Shown here piece after piece: positions 16,367-24,875 of a stretch of 64,000 nt of DNA. This stretch comes from Nucisporomicrobium flavum (GTDB lineage Bacteria > Actinomycetota > Actinomycetes > Mycobacteriales > Micromonosporaceae), in the NCBI RefSeq assembly GCF_016464385.1, contig NZ_JADMLH010000011.1, positions 1-64,000 on the forward strand, given 5' to 3'. The notes under the pieces are model-generated. The model was not told the DNA's origin and did not search any database. It saw nothing but the letters and a program-made list of their open reading frames with translations. The position numbers and the translations under genes were made by a program. Numbering within the stretch: the stretch's first letter is position 1; each line of letters opens with the position of its first letter.

Positions 16367-19300
16367 CACACCCCGATTCCGATCCGCCAGCGGGCGACCG
16401 CCGCGGCCAGCGCCACGATCTCCCGGCGCCGTCCGGTTCCGGCGGCTGCCTCCAGGCCTGCGATGTCCGCCGCGGTCAGGGACGCGAGCGGCCGCCGCAG
16501 CGCGGTACCGGGATGACGCAGATCGATGATACGAGTGACCGGCCGTGGCTGTCGCGCCCATCGTCCGGAGCCTGTGGACAGCCGGCCGCTGCACAGCAGG
16601 TAGCGTCCGTCCGCCGAGGTGGTGATGACCCGGAGCGGCCCGGGGCCGGGCATCCTCGCGGTGGCCGGCGTCGGCCGCAGGAGCAGGGCGTCGAGCACCG
16701 TGTGTCCCTCCCCGGTGGCCGACCGGCCGCCGAGCAGCCTCCAGGACGGCACGCTGAACAGGTCGGTGAGCGCGACGGTGCCGGCATCGGCCACGCGGAT
16801 CAGGTGGCCACCGGCGATCTCCCACCGCGCCAGCCCGCCCGCGGCGCCGGCGGTGACCAGCTCGCTGTCCGAGACGAAGGCGAGGTCACCGACGTCGCCG
16901 AGGAACTCCGGGTGCAGCTCGAAGGCCTCCCGCGCGGTCAGGTCCGCGTCCGTCACCGCGAGGGCGCGGCCGGTCGCGAAGGCGAGCCGCCGCCCGCCCG
17001 GCGCCACCGCGGCCGGTGTGCCGGCCGCCGTGCCGAGCCGGTCCGGGTCCCGGTGGTGCCGCACCCCGCGTTCGTCGCAGACCAGCACGCCGGCCCGCTG
17101 TCCCATCGCGACGATCACGCTGGTGGCGGTCGGCAGCAGCCGGGCCGTCCCCAGCTCCGGGCCGCGGGCGAGCACGTCGGCCCGGCCGTCGCGATAGCGC
17201 ACGAGCGCCGGCCCGTCCGGATCGATCCGGACCGCGACCAGGTGATCGCGGCCGACGCTGGCCAGCGCGCGGTGCCGGGTCGTACCGCGGTACAGCACGG
17301 TGTCGGCGGCGCCGTTCAGGTCCCGCTGCACCAGGCGTTCGCGTCCGCGTCCGGGTCGCACGGCCATGACCAGGATCTGCTCCTGGCGCGCGAACGACAC
17401 GTCCCCGGCGTGCCCGACCGGGCCGGTGTGGGTCACGGCCTCGTCGGCGAACCCGGCGATCGTGTCCCCGACCTGCCGGGGATCGGCCGCCGTGAGCCGC
17501 GTGGCCAGCAGCGCGGCCTGCTCGTCGCCGGGCTGCCACCGGTCGGGTGGGATCAGTCGCGCCACGCGGACGGCGTCGTCGAGGGGCGCGGCGGTCGCCA
17601 GCTCCCACACCGCCGCCCAGTTCCGGAGCCGGGCCTGTCGCTCGGCGGCCGCCGCGATCTCGGCCGGGTCGTTCCACTCGAGGGCGCGGAGGGGATGCAA
17701 CCGCTGCTCGGCGTCGAGGGCCTTCTTCAGCGGCACCGGCGCGCTGTCGTGGTACTCGTCCGCGAGCCGGAGCGCCTGCGTCTTCAGCTCCGCCAGGCTC
17801 TCCCGTGCCTCGTCGCGGCGGCCGGTGAACCGCAGGACGTCGTGCCACTGCTGCAGCGCCTCGACGTACCGCAGCCGGTTGAACGGCCGTACGCCGGTGA
17901 GCTCGCGGTACAGCTCGGCCGCCTGCCGGGCCGCCTCGACCGCCTCCTCGATCCGCTCGAGACGCTCGCTGACCCTCGATCGGGCCAGGAGCGCCTCGGG
18001 CAGCAGGACGTCCGCCCGCGGGCAGGACCCGGAGCTCAGGTACGTGATGGCGCGGTCGACCCGGGCCGCGGCCGCCGCCGGTTCACCCGCGCTGCGCAGC
18101 ACCTCCGCGCACAGCACGTCGGTGGCCACCAGCATCGACAGCCGCTCGGGTGTCGGCCCCGACGCCAGTGCGGCACGGTGGTGATCACCGGACTCCCGGG
18201 CCAGCGAGACCGCCTCGTCCGTGCGGGCCTGGCGTACGAGGGCCAGCGCGCACGCCCCGAGCGCGAAGGCGAGCAGCTCGAGCTCGGGCTCGCCCTCGTC
18301 GCAGCCGGCGCGGTACAGCGCGGCCGACTCGCGGAAGGCGAGCATGGCCTGCTCGTGGTCGTGGGTGATCGCCTCCACGCTGCCGAGCTTGTCCAGCGCG
18401 GAAGCGAGGTACCTGCGGTGGGACGGATCCGCGGCGTAACGGTCCCGATAGCCGTCGACACCCTCGCGGAGGGCCCTGAGCGCCTCCGAGTGGCGGCCCG
18501 CACGGGCGGCACCGATGCCCCGGGCGAGCTGGTGGAAGGCGGCCGGGTCCGGATCTTCGCCGGGCACCCGGCGCTCCATGACCCAGCGTTCGGTGAAGTC
18601 GGCGGCCGGGTCGGCGACCGTCTCCAGGTGACCGCGTTCGTACACCTGCCAGCCCAGGACCTCGAGCACCTCGGCGTCCAGCTCGTCGATCCCGACGAGG
18701 TTGCCGAGCGCCGCGCCGCCGCCGTCGATCACCAGGCCGGGATCCCGCCGCAGCACGGGGAACAGCAGCTCCGTGCCGACGTGCGGCCATCGCTGGGCGG
18801 CCGCGGTCAGGACGGCCAGGGCCCGGGGCGTGTGCGGAGGGGCATGTCCGTCGACCCGTTCCAGCAGGTCGCTCGCGGCGGTGACCGACCAGATGTCCGC
18901 CGGATAGCCGGTGACCGGCGACCCGGGCAGCGACAGCGCGACGAACTCCTCCGCCAGCAGGTCCGGCAGCATCGGCTGCAGCACGTTGCCGGCCTCGCCC
19001 TCGGCGGCCGGGAAGCTTCGCCGATGCTGGTCGATGAGCAGCTCCGGCGGGGCGGTGAACGGCAGCGACGCCACCAGCTCCACCGCGCGGTCGCGGCGCA
19101 TCGGTCCGGCGAGGGTCGCGCAGAAGGCCAGGCGGCGCATCGTACGGGCGTCGATGCGTGGCGGTGCCCCCGCGTCGTCGTACAGGTCCTGCCAGTTCTC
19201 GTACTCCCGGTCCAGCAGGTACGTCGTGAGCCCCAGCAGGTTGCGTGGGGCCTCACGACCGCGGTGCCGTGCGTCGACGGCCACCAGCGCCGCCATGAGG

Positions 19301-20103
19301 ATCGCCAGCGTGAGGCCGAACTCCGCTCCGGTCAGGGCCTGCGGCGGGGTGATCTCCGCCGGTCCGGGCGCGGGCGGGTAGTGCTGTGCGAAACCGTCGC
19401 GGGCGGCCCGGAACAGGGCGTCGCGTTCCGTGCCGTCGCCGTCCGGGCCGGTGGACGACAGTGGAGGGAGGTACTGGTCCGAGGTGTCCACCCGCTCACC
19501 GAGGCGGTGCAGCTTGGCCCGTACCGGCGGCCAGGAGTCCACCGAGCGGGCCAGGAGGAGGACCCGTACGGGCACGCGCTGACGCATGATGCGGTTCTGG
19601 AACAGCCAGGCCAGAGCCGCCACGGGCCACCGGTCCGCGTAGTCGACGACGACCAGCAGCCCGGGCCGGCCGTCCATCCGCAGGTCCTGGCTGCCCTCCG
19701 CCGGCGGGTAGGTGTCCGTGGCGTGCACCGCGTCGACCACCAGCCAGCCGGCGCCGCCGAACTCGTCGGCCAGCCGCGCCGCCATCCGCGATTTGCCCTG
19801 GCCGCCCGCGCCGTGCAGCCAGCGCACCGAGAACGCCGCCGGTGCTGTCATCCAGGCCCGCAGCAGCCCCAGCTCGGTCTCCCGGCCGGTGAACTCGACG
19901 GTACCGGCCCGGAAGTCGAGCATCCGGCTGGGTTGGGCACGCAACCACGCGGAGTCGGTGCCGCCGGGCTCCGTACGCCGGCGCAGCAGGTAGACGGGGG
20001 AGCCGTCGCCGAAGACGTGGATGTCCGCGCCGATGGCGCCGTACGCGAACCCGCTGACCGCCTCGACCCGCTGAAAGACCGCGTCGGGCCGGTCCGCGGG
20101 CAT
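16366..20103 (-). CDS. STAND-type NTPase with TPR and C-terminal beta-propeller-like region
   Basis: 1245-residue protein. I start it at ATG 20103 because GGAGGGGG lies just upstream; a GTG at 20133 would add ten mostly Gly residues. Residues 15-40 hold a short motif (SGFAYGAIGADIHVFGDGSP) placed before the ATPase, where effector-associated or signalling motifs of STAND proteins sit. The NTPase has Walker A GAGGQGKS (98-105) and Walker B LLVVVDYAD (149-157). TPR-type helices cover about 520-800, and from about 870 a series of short beta repeats (FVSDSELVTAGAAGGLARWEI, TTSADGRYLLCSGRLS) looks like a WD40-like propeller. This is the sensor/hub layout of bacterial NLR-like proteins. It heads the cluster that ends in the CHAT protease. 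Confidence 0.85.
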   Translation of the reverse strand: MPADRPDAVFQRVEAVSGFAYGAIGADIHVFGDGSPVYLLRRRTEPGGTDSAWLRAQPSRMLDFRAGTVEFTGRETELGLLRAWMTAPAAFSVRWLHGAGGQGKSRMAARLADEFGGAGWLVVDAVHATDTYPPAEGSQDLRMDGRPGLLVVVDYADRWPVAALAWLFQNRIMRQRVPVRVLLLARSVDSWPPVRAKLHRLGERVDTSDQYLPPLSSTGPDGDGTERDALFRAARDGFAQHYPPAPGPAEITPPQALTGAEFGLTLAILMAALVAVDARHRGREAPRNLLGLTTYLLDREYENWQDLYDDAGAPPRIDARTMRRLAFCATLAGPMRRDRAVELVASLPFTAPPELLIDQHRRSFPAAEGEAGNVLQPMLPDLLAEEFVALSLPGSPVTGYPADIWSVTAASDLLERVDGHAPPHTPRALAVLTAAAQRWPHVGTELLFPVLRRDPGLVIDGGGAALGNLVGIDELDAEVLEVLGWQVYERGHLETVADPAADFTERWVMERRVPGEDPDPAAFHQLARGIGAARAGRHSEALRALREGVDGYRDRYAADPSHRRYLASALDKLGSVEAITHDHEQAMLAFRESAALYRAGCDEGEPELELLAFALGACALALVRQARTDEAVSLARESGDHHRAALASGPTPERLSMLVATDVLCAEVLRSAGEPAAAAARVDRAITYLSSGSCPRADVLLPEALLARSRVSERLERIEEAVEAARQAAELYRELTGVRPFNRLRYVEALQQWHDVLRFTGRRDEARESLAELKTQALRLADEYHDSAPVPLKKALDAEQRLHPLRALEWNDPAEIAAAAERQARLRNWAAVWELATAAPLDDAVRVARLIPPDRWQPGDEQAALLATRLTAADPRQVGDTIAGFADEAVTHTGPVGHAGDVSFARQEQILVMAVRPGRGRERLVQRDLNGAADTVLYRGTTRHRALASVGRDHLVAVRIDPDGPALVRYRDGRADVLARGPELGTARLLPTATSVIVAMGQRAGVLVCDERGVRHHRDPDRLGTAAGTPAAVAPGGRRLAFATGRALAVTDADLTAREAFELHPEFLGDVGDLAFVSDSELVTAGAAGGLARWEIAGGHLIRVADAGTVALTDLFSVPSWRLLGGRSATGEGHTVLDALLLRPTPATARMPGPGPLRVITTSADGRYLLCSGRLSTGSGRWARQPRPVTRIIDLRHPGTALRRPLASLTAADIAGLEAAAGTGRRREIVALAAAVARWRIGIGV

Positions 20104-20151
20104 GCCGCCCCCTCCACCTGTGTCGCCGTCCACATGGCATGGTCGTCGATG

Positions 20152-21084
20152 TCAGGGTAGCGGCGAGGCCGGCGAAAGTCCGTCCGCCGCAGTCCGGTCC
20201 GCGGAGCGGGCCTGGGCCGGCGCGCGGTGGTCCGCCTCGATGCGCTGGCCGTAGTACGTGCCACCGAGGACGAGCGCGATACCGGCGACGGCGACCGCGG
20301 TCAGGTGCTCGCCGCCGAGGCCCACCCCGATCAGCACCGCCCACACCGGCTCCGTGCCCAGCAGCAGGCTCGCCCGCGCCGCGGACGTACGACGGATCGC
20401 CCACAGTTGCACCAGGAACGCGAAGACGCTGCAGCCCAGCGCGAGGTAGAGCACGCCGAGCCAGTGTCCCGGCCCGAAGGCCCGTACCGCCGCGGGCAGG
20501 GCGGGTGCCGCGAGGACGGTGAACAGGAGCGCGCCGACCGCGGTCTGCAGCCAGGTGAGCGTGACCGTGTCGTACTGCCGGCCGTCCGTCAGCCGCCCGG
20601 ACAGCGTGACGTGTGCCGCGCGGACGACCGCAGCCGCGAGCATCAGCGCGTCCCCGGCCGTCGGCGCGCGCAGCCCTGGGCCGGCTACCAGCAGGACGAC
20701 CCCGGCCACCGCCACCGCCGCGGCCGCGAAGAACCGGGGTGGCAGCCACTGCCGTCGTACGGCGCCCTCGAGCGCCGGCGTGAGCAGGATCGTCAGGCTG
20801 ATCAGCACCCCGGCGTTGGTGGCGCTGGTCAGCGACACCCCGTACGTCTCCAGTACGAGCACCGTCGCCTGGGTGAGCCCGAGCAGCGCCCCGGCCCGCA
20901 GCTCCGGCAGGCCCGGGCGGCGTACCGCCATGGCAGGCGCGAGTGCGACCGCCGAGACGAGGAAGCGCAGCGCCAGGACGGCGAGCACCCCGCCGGCCAG
21001 GACGAGGGTCTGGGCGGCCAGATAGCTGCTGCCCCACACCACCGCCACGGCCAGCAGGAACAGATCGCTGCGGCGTATCGACAT
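20152..21084 (-). CDS. EamA-family drug/metabolite transporter
   Basis: 310-residue inner-membrane protein with ten predicted helices arranged as two EamA repeats (first from LFLLAVAVVWGSSYLAAQ, second from AGDALMLAAAVVRAAHV). It is a secondary exporter of the DMT/RhaT-YdcZ type, usually for amino acids or metabolites. The ATG at 21084 follows CACGCT with a 6-nt gap, so it may be leaderless. It is divergent from a LysR-type gene with 72 bp between starts, the classical arrangement of a LysR regulator controlling an exporter. The substrate is not predictable. Confidence 0.88.
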   Translation of the reverse strand: MSIRRSDLFLLAVAVVWGSSYLAAQTLVLAGGVLAVLALRFLVSAVALAPAMAVRRPGLPELRAGALLGLTQATVLVLETYGVSLTSATNAGVLISLTILLTPALEGAVRRQWLPPRFFAAAAVAVAGVVLLVAGPGLRAPTAGDALMLAAAVVRAAHVTLSGRLTDGRQYDTVTLTWLQTAVGALLFTVLAAPALPAAVRAFGPGHWLGVLYLALGCSVFAFLVQLWAIRRTSAARASLLLGTEPVWAVLIGVGLGGEHLTAVAVAGIALVLGGTYYGQRIEADHRAPAQARSADRTAADGLSPASPLP

Positions 21085-21156
21085 GCTCGCAGCGTGGAGC
21101 CGGTCGACCGTGAAGACAAGCCGCCATCTTCTCAACCGATGGTGTAGTGATGCCTT

Positions 21157-22044
21157 ATGGATCTGCACCACCTGCGCCTGCTCAGGGAACTCGGCGACCG
21201 GGGCAGCCTCGCCGCCGTCGCCCGGGCGATGCACATCACCCCGTCGGCGGTCTCCCAGCAGCTGAGGTCGTTGCAGCGCTCGGCGCGGGTGCCGCTGACC
21301 GAGCGCCGCGGCCGCCGCCTCGTGCTGACCGGGGCGGGGCGGGCCCTGGCAGCCGCGGCGATCGAGGTCTCCACCGCGCTCGACCGGGCCGGCCGCGCCG
21401 TGGACGCCTACCTCGACGATCCGGCCGCGCCGGTGACGGTGGCCGCCTTTCACAGCGCCGGGCTCACCTGGTTCGGCCCGCTGCTCGGCCGTCCCGGCCT
21501 GCCCCCGGTGCGGTGCTCGGACGAGGACGTCGCCCAGGCCCACTTTCCCGCCCTGGTCGCGGACTACGACCTGGTGCTGGCGCACCGGCTGGCGTACAGC
21601 CCGCCCTGGCCGGCGGGCAGGCTCACGGTGGTGCCGCTCGTCCACGAGCCGCTGTCCGTCGCGATGCCCGCGGGCCACCGGCTGGCCGCGAAGGCGGCGC
21701 TGACCGTGGCCGACGTCGCGGGCGAGGCGTGGCTCTGCGTCCATGAGGGCTTCCCCTTGGAGGGCGTGCTGACGGCGATCGCCGCGGCCGCCGGCCGGCC
21801 CCTCGAGATCGTCCACCGGGTCAACGACTTCACCGTCGCGGCCGCGATCGTGGCGGCGGGCGGCGGGCTCGCGCTGCTGCCCGGCTACACCAGCCGGCCC
21901 GGTCCCGGCGTGGTGCTGCGTCCGCTGGCCGACCTTCCGGCCGGGCGGCACATCGACGTGCTGGCCCGTCCGGAGAGCCTGCATCGGGCCGCCGTGCGTA
22001 CGGTCCTCGACGCGCTGCGCGAGATAGCGGGGTCGCCCGTCTGA
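21157..22044 (+). CDS. LysR-family transcriptional regulator
   Basis: 295-residue regulator. MDLHHLRLLRELGDRGSLAAVARAMHITPSAVSQQLRSL is the LysR winged-helix DNA-binding domain; the remainder is the periplasmic-binding-protein-like effector domain (from AFHSAGLTWFGPLLGR to about residue 290). It is divergent from the EamA exporter and likely controls it, with an unknown co-inducer. A TAGTGA box at 21145-21150 lies 6 nt before the ATG, a possible leaderless start. Confidence 0.9.
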   Translation: MDLHHLRLLRELGDRGSLAAVARAMHITPSAVSQQLRSLQRSARVPLTERRGRRLVLTGAGRALAAAAIEVSTALDRAGRAVDAYLDDPAAPVTVAAFHSAGLTWFGPLLGRPGLPPVRCSDEDVAQAHFPALVADYDLVLAHRLAYSPPWPAGRLTVVPLVHEPLSVAMPAGHRLAAKAALTVADVAGEAWLCVHEGFPLEGVLTAIAAAAGRPLEIVHRVNDFTVAAAIVAAGGGLALLPGYTSRPGPGVVLRPLADLPAGRHIDVLARPESLHRAAVRTVLDALREIAGSPV

Positions 22045-22123
22045 CGGCTCGTGTCGGCGCGGTGTGGGCCACGTGTCGACGCCTTGTCCGTCCGGTGTCA
22101 GCGGCGGGCAGCACCGTTCCGGC

Positions 22124-23269
22124 ATGACTGATTTCGAAGACGCCGGCTGGGTGCGTACCTGGGGTACGTCCCCCCAGGTCACCGATGCAGCATTCGCCGA
22201 CGTGACGCTGCGCCAGGAGCTCCGCGTCAGCGGCGGCGGGAGCCGGGTACGCGTACGCCTCAGCAACGAGTACGGGACCGAGCCGCTCGCCATCGGCGCC
22301 GCGCGGCTGGGGTTCGCGACGCCCGGCGGCGGTGTCGAGGCGGGCTCCGACCGCGTGCTGACCTTCGGCGGCCGGGCCACCGCCACCGTCCCGGCGGGTG
22401 CGCCGCTGGTCAGCGATCCGGTGGACCTGCCGCTCGCCGCCCTCACCCGGCTCTCCGTGAGCCTGTACCTGCCCGGGAAGGTCGAGGCCTGCACGGGCCA
22501 CGACATGCCGCTCGACGTGGGCTGGGCGATCCCGGGCGACGCGGTGGCGTCCCCCGCCCTGCCCCCGGAGGCTGAACCGCTGGCGGCCCGGGCGCTCATC
22601 TCGGCGGTCGAGGTGCTGGCCGGCGGCTCCGCCAGGACGGTCGTCGTGCTGGGCGACTCCCGGGTCGACGGCGCCGGCTCGACCGTGGGGGCGGCCCGCA
22701 GCTGGCCGGACCGGCTGGCCGAGCGCGGTGTCTACGTGTCCAACCAGGGCATCAGCGGCAACCGGCTGCTCACCGACGGGCTCGGCGCCTCCGGCCTCGC
22801 CCGCTTCGACCGTGACGTGCTGGCGACACCCGGCCTGGGCTGCGTGGTGGTGTCCATCGGCGGCAATGACGTGATCGTGTCGTTCGCACCCCGTGACGAC
22901 GGACCGCTCGCCGGCTTCCTCGCGATGTTCCCGGGCGCCCCGGTGACGGCGGACGATGTCATCGCCGGCCTCCGTCAGCTGATCGCGCGGGCGCACGACC
23001 GCGGGGTCGCGGTCCACGGCACCACCATCGCGCCCTACGAGGGGGAGGACATCTACACCGCGGAGGGTGACGCCGCGCGCAGAGCGGTCAACGACTGGAT
23101 CCGGACAAGCGGGGAGTTCGACGCGGTGTTCGACTTCGACGCCGTCTGGCGGGACCCGGACCGGCCGAGCCGGATCCGCGACGACCTGCACGCGGGTGAC
23201 CACCTGCACGGCAACGACGCCGGCTACCTGGCCCTGGCGGACTCCATCGACGTTTCCCTGTTCGGGTGA
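22124..23269 (+). CDS. SGNH/GDSL-type hydrolase
   Basis: 381-residue esterase-like protein without a signal peptide. The N-terminal 170 residues form a beta domain (WVRTWGTSPQ, LRQELRVSGGGSRVRVRLSN). The SGNH hydrolase domain follows: block I VVVLGDSRVDG with the nucleophile Ser, block II GISGNRLL, block III SIGGND and block V DHLHGNDAG. This resembles secreted GDSL lipases/esterases of Streptomyces, but this version appears cytoplasmic. Its last codons and stop are duplicated 21 bp downstream. The monooxygenase gene follows 32 nt later and may be co-transcribed. Confidence 0.87.
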   Translation: MTDFEDAGWVRTWGTSPQVTDAAFADVTLRQELRVSGGGSRVRVRLSNEYGTEPLAIGAARLGFATPGGGVEAGSDRVLTFGGRATATVPAGAPLVSDPVDLPLAALTRLSVSLYLPGKVEACTGHDMPLDVGWAIPGDAVASPALPPEAEPLAARALISAVEVLAGGSARTVVVLGDSRVDGAGSTVGAARSWPDRLAERGVYVSNQGISGNRLLTDGLGASGLARFDRDVLATPGLGCVVVSIGGNDVIVSFAPRDDGPLAGFLAMFPGAPVTADDVIAGLRQLIARAHDRGVAVHGTTIAPYEGEDIYTAEGDAARRAVNDWIRTSGEFDAVFDFDAVWRDPDRPSRIRDDLHAGDHLHGNDAGYLALADSIDVSLFG

Positions 23270-23291
23270 GACCTGTCCCTGTTCGGATGAG
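23255..23291. repeat. 21-bp duplication spanning the SGNH gene stop codon
   Basis: TCCCTGTTCGGGTGAG (23255-23270) is repeated with one change as TCCCTGTTCGGATGAG (23276-23291), period 21 bp. The first copy contains the real TGA at 23267-23269; the second supplies the AGGAG ribosome site region of the next gene. Confidence 0.7.
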
Positions 23292-23301
23292 GAGAACTGT
23301 C

Positions 23302-24810
23302 ATGCCTGACGTCGTGATCGTGGGTGGCGGCCCCGTCGGCCTGTTCCTGGCCTGTGAGCTGCGCCTCGCCGGCTGCGAGGTGATCGTGCTCGAACGGGAG
23401 CCACAGCCGCACACCGCCTGGAAGGCCCTGCCGCTCGGGATGCGCGGGCTCAACCCCGCTTCGGTGGAGGCGTTCTACCGGCGCGGCATGCTCTCCGCCC
23501 TGGGTGTCGACGAAGAACCCCGCACTTCTCCGCGAAACGTGAGCCATTTCGCCGGAATGACCCTCGACCCCGCCAAGGTCCGCTTCACCACGCTGCCCAG
23601 CCCGGCCCTGGACGCGGTCATGACGAGCCTCGAAGCCGTCGAGACCGTTCTGTCCGAGCGGGCGGTCGAGCTCGGCGTACGGATCGAGCGGGGTGTGGTG
23701 GTCGACGCCGTCGCGCAGGATGATCAGTACGTCGAAGCGACGGCGGGCGGGCGGACGTACCGGGCTCGCTGGCTCGTGGGCTGCGACGGCGGACGCAGCG
23801 CGGTGCGCGGGCTGGCCGGTTTCGAGTTCGTGGGGACCGGGCCGCAGCTCACCGGGTACACCGCGCTCGCCACGATCGCCGATCCGGAGAAGCTGCGCCC
23901 CGGCTTCAACCTCACGCCGGACGGGATGTACCTGCGGATGCCGATCGGGGGCCACCTCGGCCTGATGGACTTCGACGGCGGCGCGTACGACCGGTCGCAG
24001 CCGCCTACCCGGGAGCACCTCCAGGCGGTGCTGCGCCGGATCTCCGGCACCGACGTGACGCTGAGCGACGTGCAGCTCGTCTCGACCTTCACCGATCGGG
24101 CGATGCAGGCGACGACCTACCGGCGGGGGCGGGTGCTGCTCGCGGGCGACGCGGCGCACATCCACTCGCCGCTCGGCGGGCAGGGGCTGAACCTGGGCAT
24201 CGGCGACGCGATGAACCTGGGCTGGAAGCTGGCCGCGACGGTGCACGGGTACGCGCCCGGTGGCCTGCTGGACACGTACACCACCGAGCGTCATCCGGTC
24301 GGCGCCCGCATCCTCGACTGGTCCCGTGCCCAGGTGGCGGTGATGCGGCCGGGCGGGAGCGCCACGGCGCTGCAGGGTGTGGTCCGGGACCTGCTGGCGA
24401 CCGCGGACGGGACGACGTACGTGTTCGAGCGGGTGTCGGGGCTCTGCGGCCGGTACGACGTGGGCAGCGAGCATCCGCTGGCCGGCCGGGACGCCCCGGA
24501 CTTCCGCCTCGAGGACGGCACCAGCCTGGGCGAGCTGTTGCGGGAGGGGTGTGGCGTCCTGCTCGACTTCCGTGGCGGCCTGGAGGACGTTGCGCGGGGC
24601 CGGCCGGGCCGGATCCGCCATGTGGCCGGTCCGGCCCGGGACGATCTGGGGCTCGACGCGGTGCTGATCCGGCCGGACGGCGTGGTGGCCTGGGCCGGGG
24701 AGCCCGGGGAGGTCGAACGGGCCGCCGGTCGCTGGTTCGGGGCGCCGGTCGCCGCCGCGGTGGATGCGCCGGCCTCGAGCGGCCCGTGGGCTGCGAGTGA
24801 ACCTGGCTGA
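23302..24810 (+). CDS. FAD-dependent aromatic hydroxylase (class A monooxygenase)
   Basis: 502-residue single-component flavoprotein of the PheA/TfdB/MhpA type, expected to hydroxylate an aromatic or polyketide substrate using NAD(P)H and O2. It shows the FAD Rossmann fold VVIVGGGPVGLFLACELRLAG, the DG motif GCDGGRSAVR and the GD motif LLAGDAAHIHSPLGGQGLN. A C-terminal thioredoxin-like domain (about 405-490, from GRDAPDFRLEDG) is typical of this class. The start at 23302 has AGGAG 8 nt upstream. It may be co-transcribed with the SGNH hydrolase. The substrate is unknown; rifampicin-type monooxygenases share this architecture. Confidence 0.88.
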   Translation: MPDVVIVGGGPVGLFLACELRLAGCEVIVLEREPQPHTAWKALPLGMRGLNPASVEAFYRRGMLSALGVDEEPRTSPRNVSHFAGMTLDPAKVRFTTLPSPALDAVMTSLEAVETVLSERAVELGVRIERGVVVDAVAQDDQYVEATAGGRTYRARWLVGCDGGRSAVRGLAGFEFVGTGPQLTGYTALATIADPEKLRPGFNLTPDGMYLRMPIGGHLGLMDFDGGAYDRSQPPTREHLQAVLRRISGTDVTLSDVQLVSTFTDRAMQATTYRRGRVLLAGDAAHIHSPLGGQGLNLGIGDAMNLGWKLAATVHGYAPGGLLDTYTTERHPVGARILDWSRAQVAVMRPGGSATALQGVVRDLLATADGTTYVFERVSGLCGRYDVGSEHPLAGRDAPDFRLEDGTSLGELLREGCGVLLDFRGGLEDVARGRPGRIRHVAGPARDDLGLDAVLIRPDGVVAWAGEPGEVERAAGRWFGAPVAAAVDAPASSGPWAASEPG

Positions 24811-24875
24811 CAGCGCGGCGACTCCCGGCGCCGCTGGGCGCTCAGTGCGGCGCCTCGGCTGCCGATCGTGCGGGT

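Noticed and set aside
13727..16516. A 929-codon plus-strand open frame across the CHAT/TPR cluster
   Set aside because: Antisense shadow; the minus-strand frames carry CHAT catalytic motifs and TPRs with coupled starts and stops.
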